The position numbers and the translations under genes were made by a program. The notes beneath the pieces are model-generated. The model saw nothing but the letters and a program-made list of their open reading frames with translations, was not told the origin of the DNA and did no database searches. From the NCBI RefSeq assembly GCF_041381155.1, contig NC_091142.1, forward strand, positions 7,798,778 to 7,862,777: DNA of 64,000 nucleotides, given 5' to 3'. Positions within the stretch are counted from its first letter, which is position 1, and the number at the start of each line of letters is the position of its first letter. This document shows positions 26,341-37,137 of this stretch, one piece after another. This DNA comes from Argopecten irradians. Lineage: Eukaryota; Mollusca; Bivalvia; Pectinida; Pectinidae.

Positions 26341-26689
26341 GCATCAAACAATTCGATTTTAATGAAAAACACTTCACAAAACATACAAACAAGAATCACC
26401 AAAAAATAATTGATTTGATTGATATATGAAATGAGCATATTGTTGAACAAAACCACAAAAACACAATTCGATTGTTGATGTTATAGTTACCAAAGGCCTA
26501 ACAACAATGATAACTTTAAGTTACAAAAGCTGTTACAAAAAAAAAACAACAACAATTTGATGATTTTTAATGAAGCTATACAGAGATGTTGATGAAGCCT
26601 TTAACACCAAAACGAATAAACAACATTCGAGATAATTAAAATTACAAACAAATTACGTTGAAAAATACAACAACAATTCGATGTTGATG
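26090..26689. repeat. Diverged left edge of the 43-bp satellite
   Basis: CAACAATTCGATGTTGATG motifs occur at irregular spacing (26106, 26124, 26278, 26465, 26668), mixed with 23-bp-type units and unrelated AT-rich sequence. This mirrors the edge decay of the neighbouring array. Confidence 0.8.
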
Positions 26690-29215
26690 AAATTATAGTA
26701 TTACCAAAAGACAACAACAATTCGATGTTGATGAATTACTCAACAATTCGATGTTAGATGAATTATAGTATTACCAAAAGACAACAACAATTCGATGTTG
26801 ATGAATTATACCAAAAGACAATTATAGAATTATAGTTACCAAAAGACAAACAACAATTCGATGTTGATGAATTATAGTATTACCAAAAGACAACAACAAT
26901 TCGATGTTGATGAATTATCGATGTTGATGAATTATAGTATTACCAAAAGACAACAACAATTCGATGTTGATGAATTATAGTATTACCAAAAAGACAACAA
27001 CAATTCGATGTTGATGAATTATAGTATTACCAAAAGACAACAACAATTCGGATGTTGATGAATTATAGTATTACCAAAAGACAAACAACAATTCGATGTT
27101 GATGAATTATAGTATTACCAAAAGACAACAACAATTCGATGTTGATGAATTATAGTATTACCAAAAGACAACAACAATTCGATGTTGATGAATTATAGTA
27201 TTACCAAAAGACAACAACAATTCGATGTTGATGAATTATAGTATTACCAAAAGACAACAACAATTCGATGTTGATGAATTATAGTATTACCAAAAGACAA
27301 CAAACAATTCGATGTTGATGAATTATAGTATTACCAAAAGACAACAACAATTCGATGTTGATGAATTATAGTATTACCAAAAGACAACAACAATTCGATG
27401 TTGATGAATTATAGTATTACCAAAAGACAAAAACAATTCGATGTTGATGAATTATAGTATTACCAAAAGACAACAACAATTCGATGTTGATGAATTATAG
27501 TATTACCAAAAGACAACAACAATTCGATGTTGATGAATTATAGTATTACCAAAAGACAACAACAATTCGATGTTGATGAATTATAGTATTACCAAAAGAC
27601 AACAACAATTCGATGTTGATGAATTATAGTATTACCAAAAGACAACAACAATTCGATGTTGATGAATTATAGTATTACCAAAAGACAACAACAATTCGAT
27701 GTTGATGAATTATAGTATTACCAAAAGACAACAACAATTCGATGTTGATGAATTATAGTATTACCAAAAGACAACAACAATTCAAAGTTGATGAATTATA
27801 GTTATAGTATCAACCAAAAGACAACAACAATTCGATGTTGATGAATTATAGTATTACCAAAAGACAACAACAATTCGATGTTGATGAATTATAGTATTAC
27901 CAAAAGACAACAACAATTCGATGTTGATGAATTATAGTATTACCAAAAGACAACAACAATTCGATGTTGATGAATTATAGTATTACCAAAAGACAACAAC
28001 AATTCGATGTTGATGAATTATAGTATTACCAAAAGACAACAACAATTCGATGTTGATGAATTATAGTATTACCAAAAGACAACAACAATTCGATGTTGAT
28101 GAATTATAGTATTACCAAAAGACAACAACAATTCGATGTTGATGAATTATAGTATTACCAAAAGACAACAACAATTCGATGTTGATGAATTATAGTATTA
28201 CCAAAAGACAACAACAATTCGATGTTGATGAATTATAGTATTACCAAAAGACAACAACAATTCGATGTTGATGAATTATAGTATTACCAAAAGACAACAA
28301 CAATTCGATGTTGATGAATTATAGTATTACCAAAAGACAACAACAATTCGATGTTGATGAATTATAGTATTACCAAAAGACAACAACAATTCGATGTTGA
28401 TGAATTATAGTATTACCAAAAGACAACAACAATTCGATGTTGATGAATTATAGTATTACCAAAAGACAACAACAATTCGATGTTGATGAATTATAGTATT
28501 ACCAAAAGACAACAACCAATTCAAAGTTGATGAATTATAGTATTACCAAAAGACAACAACAATTCGATGTTGATGAATTATAGTATTACCAAAAGACAAC
28601 AACAATTCGATGTTGATGAATTATAGTATTACCAAAAGACAACAACAATTCGATGTTGATGAATTATAGTATTACCAAAAGACAACAACAATTCGATGTT
28701 GATGAATTATAGTATTACCAAAGACAACACAACAATTCGATGTTGATGAATTATAGTATTACCAAAAGACAACAACAATTCGATGTTGATGAATTATAGT
28801 ATTACCAAAAGACAACAACAATTCGATGTTGATGAATTATAGTATTACCAAAAGACAACAATCAAAGTATTCAAACATCGATGTTGATGAATTATAGTAT
28901 TACCAAAAGACAACAACAATTCGATGTGATGATGAATTATAGTATTACCAAAAGACAACAACAATTCGATGTTGATGAATTATAGTATTACCAAAGACAA
29001 CAACAATTCGTGTGATGAATTATAGTATTACCAAAAGACAACAACAATTCGATGTTGATGAATTATAGTATTACCAAAAGACAACAACATTAGTGATGTA
29101 ATAAAACAACTAATATAAAAGTATTACCAAAAGACAACAACAATTCGATGTTGATGAATTATATATTACAAAAGACAACAACAACAATTATGTTATAATG
29201 AATTATGTACCACTA
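26690..29215. repeat. Core of 43-bp satellite array (~57 units)
   Basis: The 43-bp unit contains CAACAACAATTCGATGTTG, TGAATTATAGTATT and ACCAAAAGA. Long stretches repeat without change at exact 43-bp spacing (for example 27.08-27.78 and 27.83-28.50 kb). Rare variants include ATTCAAAGTTG at 27781 and 28511. Each unit holds a short inverted pair (CAACA/TGTTG around ATTCGA). All frames carry stops, so it has no coding look. Confidence 0.97.
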
Positions 29216-29880
29216 AATCCGAACAAATGTTCTATAATTATGAACTATCATCAACAAAACTGAACAACAATTCGATGTTGAAGAAATATATCAACAAAAC
29301 CCAACAAGAAGTCTGATGTTGATAAAAAAAAAGCATCACCAAAACCCAACATCAATACGATGTTGATACAATCACAATGATAGCATCACCAAAACTGATA
29401 AAAACAATACGATGTTGATACAATCACAATGATAGCATCACCAAAACTGATAAAAACAATACGATGTTGATACAATCACAATGATAGCATCACCAAAACT
29501 GATAAAAACAATTCGATGTTGATACAATCACAATGATAGCATCACCAAAACTGATAAAAACAATTCGATGTTGATGAAATATATCATCACCATTATCAAA
29601 CAACGATTCCATTATATAAAATATAGATTCACTAAAGCCTAACACAAAATGTAAATACAATATATCTACACCAAAATTAAAAAAATGCATGTTCATGAAA
29701 TAAAGCACAACTAAAACCGAATAAGCATTCGAAGTTGATAAAATATAGCACCAACACAACCCAAGAACAATTCGGTATTATTGAAATATAGCATCTGATT
29801 CAACTAAACACTAAAATTAACAAGTGATAGTAAAATGTAACATCACCAATATCCCAGGACAAATAAATGTTGACGAAACA
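29216..29880. repeat. Diverged right edge of 43-bp satellite with 52-bp subfamily
   Basis: At 29354-29613 a variant unit of exactly 52 bp, with ACAATCACAATGATAGCATC inserted between the GATGTTGAT and ACCAAAA parts, repeats about five times (29354, 29406, 29458, 29510, 29562). The rest of this segment holds isolated, decayed 43-bp-type units, with faint traces to about 30.1 kb. Confidence 0.8.
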
Positions 29881-30992
29881 AATTTAAGTTTATTTCCTTT
29901 GACAACTACAAGCCAATATAGTATTGCATCATTAATTTTCAGTTGCCAAAGAACAGAACGGTAATGGAATGTAGAAACAACTAACACTCATTAACACGTC
30001 ATAGATATTTAACATTACCAATATGCCACCATTTATATTGAAATATAACACACGTATATGTTTTATTTAATGACAACAATTGCAAAGGAGATGTAGCATA
30101 ACAAATCATGCGAATATTGTCATCATCAATACATGTTACGTTGAATAAAAAAATGAAATGTACCGAATAAATATTTCACGAACTGGTTTTTAGAATTTAT
30201 AAATGCAATGCATCACATTCCTATTTTGATTTAACATACATAATGTTTATTAAATAGACTATAATCAAAGACAATTATAGTTTGGCGATGTCTTATGAAG
30301 TGACAGCTGCTATTTAATTAATTGCTTTATTGTCAATAATGCCATATAGATTAAATTGGGATGAAATATATTACATTTTTAAAAGATAGGTCAAGATTCT
30401 TGTCTCTTGATGACGGCCAACGTCTTAAAAATGCCATGACAAATATAATTTTATTGATAACAATACACCAGCAATATTTCAAAGTATCTTTGACAAACTT
30501 TGACAGTTATAAACTTAAAGTACAACTCAATAGAACTTATGTTACTCCTTAATCCATTTACTTTATGAAACGGTTGTTTTATTACGTACGAATCATTTGC
30601 AATGGTGAATTTATTAAAATTAAATTGATTGCATCGTGAGATATAATAAAAAACGAAAGCAATTTAAGGCGCTTTCAAATAATCTTATCATTCATGTAAT
30701 CATTTGGAAAAGGTTGTGTGCAATATGTCGTGAAAATTTGGTTCGCGAAAAAAAAAGAAATGCTTGAATACATATTAATTGCATGTACACGTGTATCCGC
30801 GAAATAAACCGCTGACATTTAAATTCGATTTAATACGATCGCTTTTATTTTGTTTTACATCTTATCATTTCCTAACACATCAAATAAAGTTCAGAATGAT
30901 AAAGAAACCAATATTCACAACAAAAGTTGGAAGAGTATTTTCACCTACTCAATCTAGCTCCAGACTTTCAGCAGTCTGTTTTGAAGGAATGC
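29881..30992. other. Intergenic DNA
   Basis: AT-rich with at most faint satellite relics. The 63-codon frame at 30361-30552 has no recognisable domain. Confidence 0.45.
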
Positions 30993-31364
30993 TTTAGAGA
31001 TGCTCCACCGCCGACAGAGCATAAATGATATTCATCATTTGAACAGTAATTAGCGTTTAACCGTATATACATAAGTCTAATGAACACAAGAAATAATTTA
31101 AAATAGTTTATTTTGCCTTTGGGTCATGCGCAATCAGTACTTCATTCCATATAGGATATAGTGCCACGGATTTTTTTCGGAATGCAATTAATTATTTTTT
31201 TTTTTATATTTTTAACTTGAAGTAAAATCAGAAGCTCAAACTTTTCAACGGCGGTACTGGTGTAAAGTAAGTAACTTTTGTAACTGAAGAAGGATACTTA
31301 ATCGTCTGCTGCTGTTTTTGATAGTGAAAAAATACCATTTGTCAGCGGTGGAGCATCTTTAATG
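30993..31364 (-). mobile_element. MITE-like element, family C, full-length copy
   Basis: The termini are GATGCTCCACCGCCGACAGA on the left and, on the opposite strand, GATGCTCCACCGCTGACAAA on the right. TTTA lies next to each end, so a 3-4 bp TTTA/TTA target duplication is possible, as PIF/Harbinger-type elements make. The ~370-bp interior has no long open frame. Two relatives are in this window (8499-8765 and 38122-38472). Confidence 0.65.
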
Positions 31365-31556
31365 ATGATCGTAACAGTTTTAATTGCGGTATTATAAGCA
31401 AGTAGGGAAAATAGGATGAAGGAATTTCAAATACATGTATTATATTTCTATACATTCATATTAATCAATCTTCATATTACTTATGACAAAACAAGTTTAA
31501 AAGTTGTTGGCGTACTTTAATGCAAAACATTGCGGAGAAATTTTTAATTGAGATTA

Positions 31557-31721
31557 CAGTAAAACACGTTTATCACGAACACACTTAAAACGAATTCATG
31601 GTTATAACAGAGCAATTTTCATTCCCCGTCAAGGTTCTGACCGATATCTGCAATATGCATATGCTTAACACGAAGTAGTTTTAATGGTTCCCAGAGGTTC
31701 GTTATAACCGTGTTTTGCTAA
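31557..31721. mobile_element. Short inverted-repeat element resembling pogo/Tigger MITEs
   Basis: The left end CAGTAAAACACGTTTATCAC and the right end on the other strand AGCAAAACACGGTTATAACG form inverted ends of about 25 bp. A TA precedes the left end. The CAGTnnAACnnnnTATAACGAA pattern is typical of pogo/Tigger-derived MITEs in invertebrates. That class is inferred from pattern only. Confidence 0.55.
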
Positions 31722-32256
31722 TTTTGTGAATTCCATTGTTTATGCTGAGGCTAAGAGGAAGTAATGTTCTGCATTATTTCAAATGTGCTTCAGTCATAAA
31801 TGGCATTAAAAAATAAACATTTAAACAATAGAACTTCAAAATCAACACCAATTTGAATGGCATACGCATTGGAAATTGTCTTTCGATGGAATCTGGCGGA
31901 TGATGCTTAGGTTTATTGCGATTTTAATATTTTGTAAGTAATGTTGTTTATCAAATATTTCAATTTCGTTTGTAATGAATGTTTTCATTAACTATTTTTG
32001 TTACCTCGTGATGTATATGAAAATGCGTTTCTGTTTGTTTTGTAGCCTTTAATTGGCTCAGAAAACTGCAAAAAAAAAAATCTAGGACGCTGTAAAATAA
32101 TATTTTAGGTTGAATTATTAGGATGGACTTGATTAGATTTAGAGACATAACAAAAACATCGAAGTATTCTCTCATAATATTTTTTTGATAAAAGCTACAA
32201 AAGCATACACATAAAGTCCATTTTGAACCTGGAATCTAATCATTTGTAGTAAATAA
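31722..32256. other. Intergenic DNA
   Basis: Nothing supported. Confidence 0.45.
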
Positions 32257-32329
32257 GGGCTTGTGGCGCAATGGATAACGCGTCAGACTACGGATCAGAA
32301 GATTCCAGGTTCGAATCCTGGCATGCTCG
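32257..32329 (+). pseudogene. tRNA-Arg(ACG)-like copy with two stem mismatches
   Basis: This copy is 73 nt with the same layout as the intact genes, including A box, B box and an immediate T6 run (32331-32336). It differs at two stem positions. TCAGA replaces TCTGA in the 5' side of the anticodon stem, giving an A-A mismatch. CATGCTC replaces CAAGCTC in the acceptor 3' strand, giving a T-T mismatch. Reduced function or a pseudogene is likely. It is the outermost plus-strand member of the cluster. An open frame starting MDNASDYGSEDSRFESW is only the tRNA read as protein. Confidence 0.8.
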
Positions 32330-32851
32330 TTTTTTATACAAAATTGTATTACAACTTAATGCCAATCAAAAATATCTAGTAATCATAACATGCTCTGTAA
32401 AATCAATTGTTTCATTTACACCCATGCTGAGATTAGTTTTCAGTAATGGATATCTAGCTCAAATGTTTATCGAAGATCTGTGTATATTGAACTTAGTTAA
32501 AAGCAACTCATCGGTCAAATAATGTAAAGCAAACATTTTGGATTAACATGCAAACATGCATACTTTAGTGACTCTTTTGTCAGAAATACTGCGTTGTATT
32601 TTAAGTCATTTTACACAAAAATAGATAAATTCTTTATCAAAATAATGAATATCTGTATTTTGAACTTATTGATATATTTTGTTACATAAAACGTTTGCTT
32701 GACATGATATTCTTACGAAGTTAATGCAATATATTTATATATAATAATTCGTTATAAGCGAGATAATTATGTAGTGAACAAAATAATAGAAATATGTGCC
32801 ACATATATCACAAACCCATGTCAAGAAAATTTTGATCTTCTGCAAAATATA

Positions 32852-32924
32852 CGAGCTTGCCAGGATTCGAACCTGGAATCTTCTGATCCGTAGTCAGACG
32901 CGTTATCCATTGCGCCACAAGCCC
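32852..32924 (-). tRNA. tRNA-Arg(ACG)
   Basis: This cytosolic tRNA decodes CGU, and also CGC and CGA once the first anticodon base becomes inosine. The 73-nt gene folds into a full cloverleaf: a 7-bp acceptor stem (GGGCTTG with CAAGCTC, one G-U pair), A box TGGCGCAATGG, a 5-bp anticodon stem (TCTGA with TCAGA) around loop CTACGGA with anticodon ACG, a B box GGTTCGAATCC, and discriminator G. There is no intron and CCA is not encoded. A TTTT run lies about 6 nt past the 3' end as a Pol III terminator. The sequence is identical in all eleven intact copies here. Its 3' flank (TATATTTTGCAGAAG) is shared with other copies, which shows duplication as a cassette. Confidence 0.96.
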
Positions 32925-32935
32925 ATGTGTACGCA

Positions 32936-33007
32936 CGAGTTGCTATGATCCTAATGTGGAATCTTCTGATTCGTAGTCAGCCGCGTTATCCAATGCGCCG
33001 CAAGCCC
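32936..33007 (-). pseudogene. Decayed tRNA-Arg(ACG) copy
   Basis: Eleven bases from the intact copy at 32852-32924, a 72-nt stretch keeps most of the anticodon and D-arm half (AATCTTCTGATTCGTAGTCA, AATGCGCCGCAAGCCC). The T arm and the acceptor 3' strand are badly mutated, so no cloverleaf forms. A second, shorter echo (TTGGAATCTTCTTATTC) follows at about 33035-33052. Confidence 0.8.
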
Positions 33008-33275
33008 TCATGTTCGCATCTTGCTATCTTCCAAACTTGGAATCTTCTTATTCTTATTTTTTTCTTTATCCTTCTTGGCAGGTGCGAAGGAAAGGGAAGT
33101 TCACCTTTACTCCACTATGCGACTCCGAAAGCCCCAGCGGCCTGCAATGGAAGTGGGGACCATCTTGTTGATCAAAGTATCACCTTTACCAGAATCAGGT
33201 TGATCCTCCCGAAGCCTCTCGCAAAATAACAAAGTAAAAGTTAAAATAATTCCATCAGGTATCGTATCAAATACA

Positions 33276-33307
33276 CGTAGTAGGATATGTGATCATTGTG
33301 CCACAAG
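33276..33307 (-). pseudogene. tRNA-Arg(ACG) 5'-half relic
   Basis: CGTAGTAGGATATGTGATCA followed by TTGTGCCACAAG aligns with the anticodon-to-5'-end part of the tRNA gene, with several substitutions. No 3' half remains. Confidence 0.55.
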
Positions 33308-33517
33308 TTATTGTTTTCTGCAGACAACAAATTAGTCTTGTAAGCTTTACACGATGAATATGTTAAAATATGTTAAACTTATCCTTTTAGTATAATTAGT
33401 ATTTAGTATGATTTAGTGTAGTGTGTTTTAGTATAAAGCCGATAAATATTTAAGCTAAGTATTCATCATTTGAATACTAATGAACATTTAACATTGCCAT
33501 GAAATTATGTGAAAATA

Positions 33518-33551
33518 CGAGCTTGCAAGAATTCGAACCTTGAATCTTCCG
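33518..33551 (-). pseudogene. tRNA-Arg(ACG) 3'-half relic
   Basis: CGAGCTTGCAAGAATTCGAA followed by CCTTGAATCTTCC matches the acceptor and T arm of the gene with about three changes, then stops. The anticodon and D arms are absent. Confidence 0.75.
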
Positions 33552-33727
33552 AGAAAAGAACGCAATTTTTCAAGTCAACAAAAAATAAGAAATTGGAAAA
33601 AAATAGTGTACTAATTGCTAAAAATTCCACAAAGCAATGTCCAGAACATTATATGTTTTCATGATTGTCATATATAGTTATAACATCATATCTGTGTATT
33701 CTGTTTAATAATATTTTGCAAAATTTA

Positions 33728-33800
33728 CGAGCTTGCCAGGATTCGAACCTGGAATCTTCTGATCCGTAGTCAGACGCGTTATCCATTGCGCCACAAGCCC
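33728..33800 (-). tRNA. tRNA-Arg(ACG)
   Basis: Intact 73-nt copy, identical to 32852-32924, with a TTTT terminator within 8 nt. Its upstream flank (33801 onward, starting TCGATA) resembles the upstream flank of the copy at 36573-36645 for roughly 90 nt, so these two arose from one duplicated segment. Confidence 0.96.
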
Positions 33801-34795
33801 TCGATAGCGACATTTGGGTGGTTTAAGTGATGCAAGATGAAAACGATACACATGTACTTTAAGTAGTGCAGGGGTGTATTTGTATTACTACGCCTATACG
33901 CCATGTTGATTAAATCGTAACCCCCATTCTAAAGTGATTTTACCATATAAATGTCATCGTTGTTTATGTATTAACCTTTTTTGTTTGTTATTGGATAACA
34001 CTGATAAACAAGGTCCAATGTTCATTTAAAAAAATAAACATGTACCATTTCATACTGTAGAACAATACACTGAATGTAACAGATATTATACTAACAAATC
34101 CCCGGTTATTAAGTGACTTATATTATTTACATTGCATCACTATGCATCCGTTCTCTGGTGTAAATACATCACCTTAGCTGACCATATGTGTACTGTTGAC
34201 GTAAAGGAAGTGAAAAAATATGACTCGTGTGAAAAAGATATGCTAAAATATGTGTCTCAGGAAAAAAAATGTGAGCAGGACCAGCTCATTTGTTTGTCAA
34301 ATCACCATGTCATTATGTTTACTAGTGTCTAAAGCTAAGTCGCCATCGTTTGTTTGACTGGGGCTACCTTTAAAAAAACCAACATTGTATTGAGGTTTAT
34401 TTGACCTTGGTATGTAAATGGCAGTTGTTAATTTCATCACGCAAACACGCTTACTGTGAATTTCAACAATAAAAATACTTCTGTTATAGTAAATGTTACA
34501 TTATGAGTAATGGACAAGACAAGACTTTTTGGGGTAAAAAACCTCTTCAACCGTTGTATTTTTGGCAAAACATACAGACTCATGGAAAACTCAATATCAT
34601 AAGTGTAACAATTTTGAATACACTTATCTTCTTATGCCAAGATGGCATTATGTGAATATATAGGTAAGTTTACATTGATATTTCATTTGCATCACCTCTA
34701 TTTATGTTATTTAACATATCATATGTCTTTTTTGATAATCTCATTTTCTCTGAACAAATCCATTTTTTTACATATTTTGTCAAACACAAATATAT
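33801..34795. other. Spacer between tRNA genes
   Basis: Apart from the tRNA upstream flank at its start, nothing is recognised. The frame at 34132-34332 has no domain. Confidence 0.45.
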
Positions 34796-34913
34796 ATATA
34801 GGATCTTACATGAGTGTTCATTTCATATGTGATTTTATGAAACGAGTCTAGGAAGTTTTTATTTTTGCGAGCATTGGCAACGAATTTCATAAAATCTCAT
34901 ATAAAATGAACAC
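34796..34913. mobile_element. Hairpin element, family F
   Basis: GTGTTCATTTCATATGTGAT (34814) continuing into TTTATGAAACG pairs with the reverse complement of CGAATTTCATAAAATCTCAT (34881) continuing ATAAAATGAACAC. This gives inverted arms of about 33 bp around AAGTTTTTATTTTTGCGAGC. The flanking ATAGGATCTTACATGA is also present at the second copy (44893-44980), so the repeat extends to about 34796. Confidence 0.6.
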
Positions 34914-35405
34914 AAATTTAAGATACTTTTTATCACATATCTACAAATACCTACATATCAAGGAATGTCACGTAAAAATGTATTCCGAAAACCCTGCAGA
35001 GGACGCCATTTTGTCCCGCTTTCCTCTTAATCCTGACATCACGTCTGACGTCACAATGAATTTTAAGCCAATGAAAATTGCTCAAGGTCATATTACACTA
35101 GTGACATATGCAAAAATATTACAGAGGGGAAATCACTGGATATCGGGCAGATTTTGTGATAAAACCTCATAACATAAAAACATGACGTAATCGTTTATGA
35201 CATCGCTGCTATCGACAGATGCAAGTACGTCATTATTTCTGACAAAAACTTAAATATTCACGGTATTATTTGATAGTCAAATAAATGAACCGATTTCTTG
35301 CTTCACATTTACATGTAGTTAAAAATATTTTTTATCATTTTGATGTGTTCCGAAGTAAATAAATTTAAAATCTATTTACTTCAAATACAATTAAGTAAAA
35401 ATGTA
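34914..35405. other. Spacer between tRNA genes
   Basis: GC-richer in 34985-35060, with two GACGTCA/GACATCACGTC motifs. Nothing assignable was found. Confidence 0.4.
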
Positions 35406-35478
35406 CGAGCTTGCCAGGATTCGAACCTGGAATCTTCTGATCCGTAGTCAGACGCGTTATCCATTGCGCCACAAGCCC
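35406..35478 (-). tRNA. tRNA-Arg(ACG)
   Basis: Intact 73-nt copy identical to the consensus, with a T5 run just past the 3' end. Its flanks show less similarity to the other copies than the flanks of 33728 and 36573 do, so this is probably an older duplicate kept identical by selection or conversion. Confidence 0.96.
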
Positions 35479-35912
35479 AATGTTTACAAACGGGCGTTGG
35501 TTAGGTTCGTCTGTCGTCATGTTTACAAAGCATAGTCGCAAAGCGGTGTATGATGAAAGTACATTATTATTTTTGATGTCAAATATCGAATTTCATCTTG
35601 CTAACCCTTATAATCCAGTCTAGACTTGTAAATTTCGAACTTTTGAGGGACTCTTTTTTCCCTTAGAAATCATTTCGCCTTTGCATCAGCCAATCAAATT
35701 CAACAATACAAACCGTGACGCCATTTTACGTCATGAAATGATAACATATTTTCAAATCAATAAAATCTTCCATGCAGGCGAAGTTGAATTTTTGATAATC
35801 AAAATTATTTACAAAATTCTAATTATCCTATGAACCAATGTTCAGAACTATATATATTGATTTATTATAAAATTTATGTCTTACTGACAATAGTTCACTC
35901 ATGCAAAATGTA

Positions 35913-35925
35913 TGAGCTTGCCAGG
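35913..35925 (-). pseudogene. tRNA-Arg(ACG) 3'-terminal stub
   Basis: Only TGAGCTTGCCAGG remains, but it is preceded by GCAAAATGTA, the conserved flank seen at 36573 and 48743. The cassette was therefore present and its tRNA body was later lost. Confidence 0.5.
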
Positions 35926-36440
35926 AAGGTGGGTGTAGGTGTCGGGGTTCTTTTTCATAGAAATTTGAATCGCCATGGAATCAGCCAATCACAGTCGACG
36001 ATTATAACATGGATATTTTAAAAACATTATTTCCGTAATACGATACTATAATTTATAAGTGAACGAAAAAGTTGCGAGCTAAATGGAATTATTTGAGAAA
36101 CAAATTATTTTACAAAATGCTGCTAATCGCATCTTTTCGCATCTTTTCTTGATTGCTATATATACATGTAGTTATAAAACCATTTCTTGATTGGAGGTTT
36201 GCTATCAACTTTATGGACTTTTCATTAGATTACTGAATAAAAATAGCATGTCCAAATTTATGCTCAGTTACGGCATATACATGTATAACTTTAAAAGAGT
36301 TTTACGTTAAACACTTGCATTTTAACGGTTTCAGAATATTTATTCAAAGGTGTTCTGGTATGCGTTATTAATATAATGAGTCCGTAAATTTCGGCCTCAT
36401 ATTATACTATAAATCTTCTGCAAAACTTTACTTTACTTTA
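35926..36440. other. Spacer
   Basis: No supported feature. Confidence 0.4.
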
Positions 36441-36645
36441 TCAAAATGATATGCAGAATGTTTATGATTATATAAATCAGTGTCCAAAATATTGCATTAT
36501 GTTTTATGTGTACCACATATCGCTTAAAACCAATGTCAATAAAATTGTATATTTTCACTTTCGCAAAATGTACGAGCTTGCCAGGATTCGAACCTGGAAT
36601 CTTCTGATCCGTAGTCAGACGCGTTATCCATTGCGCCACAAGCCC
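36441..36645 (-). repeat. Left arm of inverted duplication (tRNA plus 3' flank)
   Basis: The tRNA at 36573-36645 and 132 nt of its 3' flank recur as a reverse complement at 38634-38837. The only difference seen is one T in a T run. The two tRNA genes point away from each other across a ~2-kb spacer. Confidence 0.92.
36573..36645 (-). tRNA. tRNA-Arg(ACG)
   Basis: Intact 73-nt copy with TACATTTTGCGAAAG just downstream of its 3' end (terminator TTTT). It lies in the left arm of the inverted duplication, head to head with the copy at 38634. Its upstream flank resembles that of 33728-33800. Confidence 0.96.
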
Positions 36646-37137
36646 TCGATAACAATAAAAGTGGAGTTTTAAGTATGGGCGATGACTACAATAAACGTGT
36701 ACTTGGTAGTACATAAGCACGATACACCTATAGCTAGTATAACAGTTGTCTATGCGTAGCTAAATACAAATAATTCCACAATCTGTAGAGACGTGTATTT
36801 TACCGTTGTTTTAATGACCTACTTTTTAGTGTTAACATTACACTATCTTCGGATTCGATACAAAATAATAAGAACAGAGTATTGAAAACATTTAAGGTTT
36901 TTAATCGCCGTTTATTCAAGTGATATTTTGCTTGTAAAGAAATAATCCCTCTGGTACAGTTGAATAGAACTATAACTTGCTCAAACGGTCGTATACCTCA
37001 CGACTAATCATGTATACTACTGAAGGGTGATTCATTAGAGCATAACCAGTAAAATTCTATTCAACTAGCCAACAGTTGGGTAGTTGAATTGTGACATTTT
37101 TTCATGGGGTTCAAAAGGGGATGGGAATATTTTAAGT
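36646..37137. other. Spacer between divergent tRNA genes
   Basis: GTTGAATAGAAC at 36960-36971 and TTCTATTCAAC at 37063-37073 are an inverted pair. No gene. Confidence 0.4.

Noticed and set aside
26690-29215. CRISPR array
   Set aside because: Units abut without unique spacers, the context is eukaryotic, and no cas-like gene is present.
32271-32522. Protein beginning MDNASDYGSEDSRFESW, and the similar frame at 40725-40934
   Set aside because: The frame is the tRNA-Arg gene read as protein. The same peptide appears wherever a plus-strand copy lies.
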